Positions 1 through 5,104 of a stretch of 5,104 nucleotides of DNA are shown in pieces; the first letter of the stretch is position 1; every line of letters starts with the position of its first letter. The notes under the pieces are model-generated. The model was not told the DNA's origin, did no database searches, and was given only the letters and a program-made list of their open reading frames with translations. The translations under genes and the position numbers were made by a program. The DNA is from Fidelibacterota bacterium (lineage in GTDB: Bacteria; Fidelibacterota; Marinisomatia; Marinisomatales; UBA2128). The stretch spans positions 1 through 5,104 of the forward strand of contig NVVH01000013.1 in assembly GCA_002402135.1 (NCBI GenBank), written 5' to 3'.

Positions 1-952
1 CGGTGAAACCGGGAAAAAACTGAAAACTCCCCGGGACCTGAACAAACCCATTCACTGATATACCCCGTTCCCGGAGAATATCAATTGTATCACCAGGTTT
101 TAGTATCACTGAGGAAAAGCGTTCCGGCTGTATCTGAAGATGCTCTTCCTTGCCATTTTTCTGTCGAGTTATGGTAACGCTTTCTAAATCTGCGTTCTCT
201 CGGAACTTAGCCTTTCTCCATAGAAAGTGTTCCAATGTCTCGCTTGGGGCAATGATGTCGTAACCTCTTCCCGTCACGGCTCCTCGAATGACTACTCCCT
301 CTTTCTCAACATCGCCAAAAGGTATAATCAACTTATCACCTTCTTGGAATGTAGGGTTGTGTTCAAGATCTCCATGCAATATAAACTGTAGAAAATCCAC
401 TTTTTGTACCTCACCAGAAATACTACGAATGGTAATATCGAATTCTCTAGCAAACTGGTGAAAACCACCAGCAAATTGTATCAAAACACCCAATCTTGTT
501 GCGGGGTTGATTTCTACAAAACCTGGCTGACCTACAGCTCCAATAACTTGTATAAGAAACGTCCTCAATTCCGTCAAAACCAAAGTCACTTTTGCATTGG
601 GGTAAGCTTGTTCATTTACAAAGGATCTGACTCTCTTTATCATTTTTGTGAGAGTATTACCAGCAACAGAAATCACTCCCACTGAAGGTATTATCAAATC
701 ACCTGTAGGTGTGACTATAAGTGGAATCGTCAAACTTTCGCTTGTAAGAATATTAATCGTCAGTTTATCTCCTGGGCCAACAACATATTCATCAGCAGAT
801 ACCGGTTTTTCCAAAGGAATTGATACAATAATAGGAAGTGCTGGTTCTTCACCTCCCTCAGTTAATCCCAATTCCAACTTGCCAAAAGTTTGAGCAAAAG
901 AAACCCATGGAACCATTAAAATGATCAATACTTTTGTAAAAATTCTATTCAT
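1..952 (-). CDS. Wza-like polysaccharide export protein, SLBB-repeat type (3' end off the window)
   Basis: The frame is open from an ATG at 952 to base 1, giving 317 codons with no stop, so the C-terminus is missing. It is a periplasmic or outer-membrane component that exports capsule or exopolysaccharide. Residues 1-20 form a signal peptide (MNRIFTK, hydrophobic core VLIILMVPWV, then SFA before Q21). No Cys follows the cleavage site, so unlike E. coli Wza it is probably not a lipoprotein. Residues 56-132 match the polysaccharide export domain: YVVGPGDKL at 56-64, TGDLIIPSVG at 83-92, and YPNAKVTLVL at 117-126. SLBB-like units follow at about 133-212 (GAVGQPGFVEI, then AGG at 161-163, ending EGDKLIIPF) and 220-293 (ending KPGDTIDIL). 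A third begins at 298 (VNGFVQVPGSF). Three or more SLBB units suggest a longer protein than Wza (about 380 residues). The start overlaps the rfbB stop (ATGA), with only a weak GAAAG four bases upstream. Family assignment is firm; the exact subfamily is not. Confidence 0.9.
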   Translation of the reverse strand, partial: MNRIFTKVLIILMVPWVSFAQTFGKLELGLTEGGEEPALPIIVSIPLEKPVSADEYVVGPGDKLTINILTSESLTIPLIVTPTGDLIIPSVGVISVAGNTLTKMIKRVRSFVNEQAYPNAKVTLVLTELRTFLIQVIGAVGQPGFVEINPATRLGVLIQFAGGFHQFAREFDITIRSISGEVQKVDFLQFILHGDLEHNPTFQEGDKLIIPFGDVEKEGVVIRGAVTGRGYDIIAPSETLEHFLWRKAKFRENADLESVTITRQKNGKEEHLQIQPERFSSVILKPGDTIDILRERGISVNGFVQVPGSFQFFPGFT

Positions 953-1962
953 ACGACTTTCAAGTTGTATGTTTGTTCATAGTACTCGCGGAATTCTCCT
1001 GACTTTATCTTCCGCCACCAATTATTATTACTTACGTACCAATCAATCGTTGTCCGTAAACCATCAGTAAAGTCATGCTTCGGCTCCCAACCAAGTTGGC
1101 GCAATTTGTTGATGCTGAGTGCATAACGTTGATCGTGCCCCTTCCTATCTTCCACAAATCTGATCAGACCCTCAGGTTTACTCAGATGATCCAGAATAAG
1201 TCGTGTAATCTCGATATTCTGCATTTCGTTTCCTCCGCCGATATTGTATGTCTCACCCAGCACACCGTTGGTCATAATGAAATGCAGCGCACTGCAGTGA
1301 TCCTCTACATAAAGCCAATCGCGGACGTTTTTACCATCGCCATACAGAGGAAGCGGTTGATCTTCAAGTGCATTGGTGATAAACAGCGGAATGAGTTTTT
1401 CCGGATACTGAAAGGGGCCATAGTTATTGCTGGCTCGCGTCACGATCACCGGCAGTTTGTAGGTCACGTAGTAGGAATAAGCTAACCGGTCGCCACCTGC
1501 TTTACTGGCTGAATAGGGATTGCTGGGCATGAGGGGGTCTGTCTCACTGAACTCACCTTTTTCGATGCTGCCGTACACTTCATCTGTACTGATTTGCACG
1601 AAAAGTTCACCGCCGTGAAGCTTCATGGCTTCTAAAAGTGTAAAAACACCGAACATGTCCGCTCTGATAAAATCGTCCGGCTTTCCGATAGAACGATCTA
1701 CATGGCTTTCCGCTGCAAAATTAAACACAATATCCGGGTGATAATCCGAAAAGATTTCATCTACAACTTTTTCATCACATATGTCACCATGGACGAAAAT
1801 ATATCTATCATCATTATCTACATCGCTTAGATTCTTAGGATTTCCAGCATAGGTCAGTTTGTCCAAATTCACTATTCGGCATTCTTTCTCATTTGACAAA
1901 ATGTAGCGAACAAAATTTGAACCGATGAAACCACAGCCGCCAGTGATCAGATAAGTTTTCAT
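949..1962 (-). CDS. rfbB: dTDP-glucose 4,6-dehydratase
   Basis: This cytoplasmic, NAD-dependent short-chain dehydrogenase/reductase converts dTDP-glucose to dTDP-4-keto-6-deoxyglucose, the branch point to L-rhamnose and other deoxysugars. The 337 residues match the usual family length. Seen in the protein: the NAD-binding TGGCGFIGS at 7-15, LDKLTYAGN at 33-41 (typical of this enzyme rather than of other sugar-nucleotide epimerases), NFAAESHVDRSI at 81-92, the catalytic STDEVYG at 125-131 with the diagnostic Asp127-Glu128 pair, and the Tyr150-xxx-Lys154 catalytic couple in YSASK. RASNNYGPFQYPEKLIPLFI (176-195) and GDGKNVRDWLYVEDH (208-222) line the substrate site. The ATG shares one base with the cupin stop (TAATG), and the stop overlaps the export gene start. 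No thymidylyltransferase (rfbA) or reductase (rfbD) is in view, so the final sugar cannot be named. GC content and codon use change within the gene, near 1740. Confidence 0.97.
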   Translation of the reverse strand: MKTYLITGGCGFIGSNFVRYILSNEKECRIVNLDKLTYAGNPKNLSDVDNDDRYIFVHGDICDEKVVDEIFSDYHPDIVFNFAAESHVDRSIGKPDDFIRADMFGVFTLLEAMKLHGGELFVQISTDEVYGSIEKGEFSETDPLMPSNPYSASKAGGDRLAYSYYVTYKLPVIVTRASNNYGPFQYPEKLIPLFITNALEDQPLPLYGDGKNVRDWLYVEDHCSALHFIMTNGVLGETYNIGGGNEMQNIEITRLILDHLSKPEGLIRFVEDRKGHDQRYALSINKLRQLGWEPKHDFTDGLRTTIDWYVSNNNWWRKIKSGEFREYYEQTYNLKVV

Positions 1963-2444
1963 TAAACTGATTCCCAGTCAAACCCAATTTCAGAATCGTC
2001 CCAAGGAATCCGTTCTTCGTCAGGAAAATCAAGAGAGTAGTTCTCGGTCGTATGATAAAATAGTAACACAGGTTCTTCACTGACAACCTTGTAACCGTGT
2101 GCAACACCAATTGGAATGAGGATTAACTTATAATCATCAGCACCAGCTTGGATAACTTGAGTCTCGCCAAAGGTATCAGAATCCTCGCGAAGGTCATGCA
2201 AGACAATTACTGCTTTCCCAGATGCGATAAACCAAAGATCATCCTGCTTCTTATGCCAATGAAATGCTTTGATAGTATCCTTGTAAGCTACAGTGAATGT
2301 CGTTTGCCCAAATCTGGTAAGAAGATCATCATCATCCCTAAGAACTTCCATTAGAAAGCCGGGCTCCAGATTATCGTCTTCTCTATCAGGGATATCTTTA
2401 TGTACAGTAAGTTGCTTAATTATAACGTCGCTGATATGGCTCAT
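1962..2444 (-). CDS. RmlC-like cupin, divergent dTDP-4-dehydrorhamnose 3,5-epimerase family
   Basis: A 160-residue cytoplasmic cupin related to dTDP-4-keto-6-deoxyglucose 3,5-epimerase (RmlC). Family hallmarks are FHWH at 61-64 (matching the LHYQ strand that holds the catalytic His), the DLREDSDTFG strand at 84-93, IPIGVAHGY at 110-118, FYHTTENY at 129-136 with the candidate acid Tyr130, and IPWDDSEIGFDW at 146-157. Several active-site features differ. The Arg-Gly before the catalytic His is Lys59-Ala60. The Lys expected in the QxKL element is Asp69 (QDDL). The protein stops just after the GFDW strand, so the C-terminal SxKD segment with the Asp that pairs with the His is absent; typical RmlC runs about 180 residues. 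It lies between ugd and rfbB with overlapping ends, which points to a 4-keto sugar nucleotide as ligand. It could be an epimerase of altered specificity, an isomerase or a binding protein. I considered FdtA-type 3,4-ketoisomerase, but the RGxHAH motif is missing. Confidence 0.85.
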   Translation of the reverse strand: MSHISDVIIKQLTVHKDIPDREDDNLEPGFLMEVLRDDDDLLTRFGQTTFTVAYKDTIKAFHWHKKQDDLWFIASGKAVIVLHDLREDSDTFGETQVIQAGADDYKLILIPIGVAHGYKVVSEEPVLLFYHTTENYSLDFPDEERIPWDDSEIGFDWESV

Positions 2445-3757
2445 TTTACATTCGGTCTGCCGACATTCTCAAAAATGAATCCGTTTTTCTTTAATTCTTT
2501 TGGATCAAGTATATTCCGAGCATCTACAATTATGTTTCCGCTCATGAGATCAGCTATTTTCTTCAAATCCATTGCTCTGAATTCATGCCACTCGGTCATG
2601 ATCATTAATCCATCTGCTCCTTCAACTGCTTTCTGGAGTGATTCGCAATAGTTTATACCCGGAAGTAGTTTTTTCATGTTGGCCATCCCTTCAGGATCAT
2701 ATGCTCTCACATTGCCTTTCTGCTTAAGAATGTATTCGATGACAGGAGTAGCAGGAGATTGTCTAACATCATCAGTATTTGCCTTGAATGTAAGTCCTAG
2801 TATTGAAATTGTCTTACCTTCAAAGCTATCCTTAAATAGTGTGTCAAGTTTATTGGTGATTTGCATCCACTGAATACTGTTGGAAGTAATTGCTGCATTT
2901 ACAATTTTCATTTCGACATTTTCTTTTTTAGCCATATGCACAAGTGCACTTGTATCTTTAGGAAAACACGATCCACCAAAACCAGGTCCCGGGTGTAAAA
3001 ACTTTGAGCTGATTCGACCATCCAGACCCATACCACGAGCTACTAAATGCACATCAGCACCAGTTGCATCACACAAATTAGCCAATTCGTTGATATATGA
3101 AATCTTAACAGCGAGAAAAGCATTAGAAGCATATTTTATTGTCTCTGCTGATAGCACATCAGTTGTAACAATGGGTGTTTCGTTAATGAAAAGAGGACGA
3201 TACACCTGTTTCATCACTTTTTGAGCCCTCTCAGATTCAGAACCTATGACAATGCGATTGGGTATCAGAAAATCTTTTACAGCCGAACCTTCTCTTAGAA
3301 ATTCTGGGTTAGAAACAACATCAAACTCCTGAGAGTCTCCCGATATTTTTTCTATTATCTCTCTGATTATTTTACCTGTTCCGATAGGAACCGTACTCTT
3401 TGTACAAATAACTTTATATCCATTAAGATTTTCTCCTATCATTTTAGCAACCGATTTTACTGCAGATAGATCTGCACCTCCGTTTTTTCCCATGGGAGTC
3501 CATACAGCAATGATAACAACTTCTGATTTCTTTAAAGCGGGAGGAATATCTGTACTAAAAGTTAAGCGTCCTGCAGAAACGTTTCTATCTATAAGTTCCT
3601 TAAGCCCGGGCTCATAGATAGGGATTTCACCAGATAATAGCTTATTAATTTTATCTTCATTAATATCCGTACAAATTACTTGATTACCAAAATCTGACAG
3701 TCCCGCTCCTGTCACTAAACCGACATATCCAGTACCAATTACAGTAATACGCTTCAC
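2441..3757 (-). CDS. ugd: UDP-glucose 6-dehydrogenase
   Basis: Oxidises UDP-glucose to UDP-glucuronate with two NAD+ in the cytoplasm, supplying an acidic sugar for capsule or exopolysaccharide. At 438 residues it is of normal bacterial length. Visible motifs: the Rossmann GTGYVGL at 8-14, acidic Asp31 for the NAD ribose, KSTVPIGTG at 120-128, NPEFLREGSAVKDF at 150-163 with catalytic Glu152, IKYASNAFLA at 207-216 with Lys208 and Asn212, and GFGGSCFPKD at 259-268 with nucleophile Cys264, Lys267 and Asp268. The C-terminal UDP-binding domain contains GLTFKANTDDVRQSP at 321-335. The usual VGTP turn reads VWTP (85-88), a substitution near the cofactor that looks tolerable. The start is GTG: an in-frame TAA lies four codons upstream, the Rossmann strand begins at once, and GGGAG sits four bases before it. 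The gene is first in the operon and its stop overlaps the cupin start (ATGA). Confidence 0.97.
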   Translation of the reverse strand: MKRITVIGTGYVGLVTGAGLSDFGNQVICTDINEDKINKLLSGEIPIYEPGLKELIDRNVSAGRLTFSTDIPPALKKSEVVIIAVWTPMGKNGGADLSAVKSVAKMIGENLNGYKVICTKSTVPIGTGKIIREIIEKISGDSQEFDVVSNPEFLREGSAVKDFLIPNRIVIGSESERAQKVMKQVYRPLFINETPIVTTDVLSAETIKYASNAFLAVKISYINELANLCDATGADVHLVARGMGLDGRISSKFLHPGPGFGGSCFPKDTSALVHMAKKENVEMKIVNAAITSNSIQWMQITNKLDTLFKDSFEGKTISILGLTFKANTDDVRQSPATPVIEYILKQKGNVRAYDPEGMANMKKLLPGINYCESLQKAVEGADGLMIMTEWHEFRAMDLKKIADLMSGNIIVDARNILDPKELKKNGFIFENVGRPNVK

Positions 3758-3766
3758 ATCTCTCCC
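3758..3766 (-). promoter_or_regulatory. Ribosome binding site of ugd
   Basis: On the minus strand GGGAGAGAT runs straight into the GTG start of ugd. The GGGAG core (3762-3766) leaves four bases before GTG, a little short but workable. It decides the start, because the only other nearby ATG (3757-3759) is out of frame and followed at once by TGA. It is the strongest ribosome binding site in the window; the three downstream genes have weak ones and appear to rely on stop/start overlap. Confidence 0.7.
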
Positions 3767-3782
3767 GCTTTAACTTGTAATA

Positions 3783-3811
3783 AAGATATCACTTCCTTTT
3801 GAGAAAGTCAA
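3783..3811 (-). promoter_or_regulatory. Putative sigma70-like promoter for the ugd-cupin-rfbB-export operon
   Basis: On the minus strand the 69-base gap contains TTGACT (3806-3811, 5 of 6 to the TTGACA -35 consensus), a spacer of exactly 17 bases, and TATCTT (3783-3788, 4 of 6 to TATAAT). Transcription would begin near 3776, giving a leader of about 20 bases that includes the ugd ribosome binding site. The placement is sensible, but one such match in AT-rich DNA can arise by chance. If the host belongs to a lineage with a divergent housekeeping sigma factor, such as Bacteroidota, the consensus would not apply. Confidence 0.4.
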
Positions 3812-3821
3812 ACTGTTTGAC
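3807..3821. repeat. Perfect 15-base inverted repeat, possible operator
   Basis: GTCAAA and TTTGAC form a perfect six-base inverted repeat around CTG; the whole reads as seven paired bases about one central T on the plus strand. It lies 5 bases after the stop codon of the upstream gene and covers five of the six bases of the proposed -35 box. As RNA the stem is short and only half GC. On the minus strand it is followed by just TTTCTC, so it is a poor Rho-independent terminator. A repressor or activator site is an alternative reading. Confidence 0.4.
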
Positions 3822-3826
3822 CCGGG

Positions 3827-5104
3827 CTATTGTAGTCCCCATTTTCTTCGTAATATCCATTCAGTTGTCAGCAGCACGAGAACCACTATCGATAAAGGTA
3901 TCCAATGGCTGATCTTTCTGGTTGAAAAAAGTACGTCTTCTCTGGGATTAAGTTCCAATTTGTTAGCCACATCTTCTCTACGGAGCCACGAATGATATGA
4001 TCCTCCACTTTTTTCAGAAAGTGTCTCGAGAGTCTGTCGAGCGAGATATACTCGATTTAGTTCTACCTGACTCTCTTCAACTGTAAAGGCTCCTGATGTC
4101 ATTTGCTGCTCAGATTCACTTTCAAGAACAGATATTGCATAGTGGTATTCTCCAGGTTGAAAAGCGTGAAATCCTCCTTTCCATTGATTCTCATCCTCAA
4201 AATAACTGAGGTAGACAGATTCTTTCATACCGTCTTTATCAGTAACGGTCATTGTCACTTGATCCTTGCGTTTATAACTGTTTTCAAGTGAAAGAATTGT
4301 ACCGTTAACATAGACGGGTTCTCCCTGTTGATAACTGGTTTTATTCAGACGGAAATAGAGTGTCTCTTTACCTGTTGTGCCCGCCAACCAGTTGAAAAGT
4401 CGCTTCCACCATAGCTGAACAAACTGTTGATCAGAAAATCGAAGAGTTTTATAATACAGTGACCAAAGTTCACTTGATAAAAAAGCTGCTACACGACGAC
4501 TCATATTAGTCTTAGATTTCTTTTGAACACCGAGAGTAAGCAATGCCGATTCAGTTGTACCTTCAATTATCGCGACGGTTTTAACCGATTTTGTATTGGG
4601 CTCCACAGATATTGACAGAGTAATCGGAGGGAGTGAAATTTCATTTAACTTTGAAGAAAATCCGGAAAACAGCGGATGAAGCATTGCATCTTGGTTAAAG
4701 TGTGGCTTTCCTTTCACCTGGGCTGTTTTAGTAAACAATACTTGTAAACCCAATATAGATAACACCTGAGGCAATAGTTTTTCTTCTACACTTGAACCTG
4801 TAATAAATGCCAATGAAGTTTCTTTTCTGTCTAATTTACGCACTAAATCTTCTACCCATCTTCCACTCATGTTCTTACTAGGAGCATTATCTAAAATAAC
4901 TAGATCATAATCGGTTCGCCAAAACATTGCTATAGATTTTGACCAACCCGATTTTGTTTTAACATAATGATCCACCGAAAACCGTTTTTCACTTTCTAGA
5001 ATCCGTTTTATTAGTCCGCTGTTCGGAGATACTGCTCCAGTTATTAATGCAACTCGAAATCGATCATTCAACGCAGTAATTTTAAATGAACTTCGATTAT
5101 TCTT
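3827..5104 (-). CDS. C-terminal part of a membrane-anchored GATase-like protein of unknown function (5' end off the window)
   Basis: The frame has no stop up to the window edge. Upstream of a TTG at 5071 it continues with KNNRSSFKITA, so that TTG is probably internal and the real start lies beyond 5104. Numbering from the TTG (414 codons), residues 5-115 look like a Rossmann/class I glutamine amidotransferase-like fold (FRVALITGA, YDLVILDNAP, TSLAFITGSS), but no GATase Cys-His-Glu triad is evident; the protein seems to contain no Cys at all. Residues 193-230 (RVAAFLSSELWSLYY to WWKRLFNWLAG) resemble the end of this domain in large VWA/BatA-type membrane proteins. Residues 238-318 look like a beta-sandwich, Ig-like domain (YFRLNKTSYQQGEPVYVNG, FQPGEYHYAI). 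LARQTLETLSEKSGGSY (343-359) precedes one transmembrane helix at about 389-406, and the basic RRKWGLQ tail probably stays in the cytoplasm. Most of the protein would be periplasmic. No enzymatic role is assigned. The frame ends 69 bases before ugd, so it is probably a separate unit. Confidence 0.8.
   Translation of the reverse strand, partial: KNNRSSFKITALNDRFRVALITGAVSPNSGLIKRILESEKRFSVDHYVKTKSGWSKSIAMFWRTDYDLVILDNAPSKNMSGRWVEDLVRKLDRKETSLAFITGSSVEEKLLPQVLSILGLQVLFTKTAQVKGKPHFNQDAMLHPLFSGFSSKLNEISLPPITLSISVEPNTKSVKTVAIIEGTTESALLTLGVQKKSKTNMSRRVAAFLSSELWSLYYKTLRFSDQQFVQLWWKRLFNWLAGTTGKETLYFRLNKTSYQQGEPVYVNGTILSLENSYKRKDQVTMTVTDKDGMKESVYLSYFEDENQWKGGFHAFQPGEYHYAISVLESESEQQMTSGAFTVEESQVELNRVYLARQTLETLSEKSGGSYHSWLRREDVANKLELNPREDVLFSTRKISHWIPLSIVVLVLLTTEWILRRKWGLQ

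Noticed and set aside
404..893. Two overlapping plus-strand open frames of 93 and 81 codons
   Set aside because: They are antisense to the export gene, whose minus-strand frame is open throughout and has a signal peptide and recognisable domains.
1075..1485. Plus-strand open frame of 136 codons
   Set aside because: It lies wholly inside rfbB on the opposite strand; its translation has no recognisable motif, while the minus-strand frame carries all the conserved dehydratase motifs.
1889..2110. Minus-strand open frame of 73 codons spanning the cupin/rfbB junction
   Set aside because: It is out of frame with both well-supported genes, and its translation resembles a shifted reading of them with no motifs of its own.
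1962..2444. Cupin as an FdtA/QdtA-type 3,4-ketoisomerase
   Set aside because: The RGxHAH signature is missing, while DLRxxSxTFG, IPxGxAHGY and IPWDDxxIGFDW follow the RmlC pattern.
3757..3759. ATG as an alternative start for ugd
   Set aside because: It is in a different frame and is followed directly by TGA; the in-frame GTG two bases later leads into the Rossmann motif.
3807..3821. Rho-independent terminator after the upstream gene
   Set aside because: The stem is only six pairs and half GC, the loop is tight and the following run is TTTCTC rather than a U-tract, so I kept it only as an inverted repeat.

Overview
The window is a fully packed stretch of bacterial DNA with every gene on the minus strand. 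In transcription order, from high to low coordinates, it holds five genes. The first is the C-terminal part of a large membrane-anchored protein (from 5104, start off the window, down to 3827). Then come a UDP-glucose 6-dehydrogenase (3757-2441), a small RmlC-like cupin (2444-1962), a dTDP-glucose 4,6-dehydratase (1962-949) and a Wza-type polysaccharide export protein (952 down to 1, end off the window). No rRNA, tRNA, CRISPR, insertion sequence or integrase is visible. The only intergenic space is 69 bases at 3758-3826.

The last four genes form a tight operon. Each junction overlaps by 4, 1 or 4 bases (ATGA, TAATG, ATGA), which suggests translational coupling. The content is that of a surface-polysaccharide (capsule or exopolysaccharide) locus: two nucleotide-sugar enzymes making UDP-glucuronate and dTDP-4-keto-6-deoxyglucose, a cupin that may act on the keto sugar, and an outer-membrane export channel. 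The 69-base gap upstream of ugd holds a plausible sigma70-like promoter, a perfect inverted repeat overlapping its -35 box, and a purine-rich ribosome binding site in front of a GTG start. The protein upstream of the gap looks like a separate transcription unit with no obvious link to sugar metabolism.

The organism is a Gram-negative (diderm) bacterium of moderate to low GC (about 40% by hand count of sampled lines). The C-terminal half of a GATase-like, membrane-anchored protein ending in a TEWILRRKWG-type tail, and a multi-SLBB export protein without a lipobox, remind me of the Bacteroidota/FCB and related marine lineages. This is impression only, not a taxonomic call.

Three points deserve attention. 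The cupin lacks residues that define an active RmlC epimerase. The GC content and codon use change part way through rfbB and again within the export gene, suggesting a mosaic. Both edge genes are open to the window boundary, so the TTG at 5071 is probably not a real start. I see no clearly new biological system here; the divergent cupin is the best candidate for unusual biochemistry.
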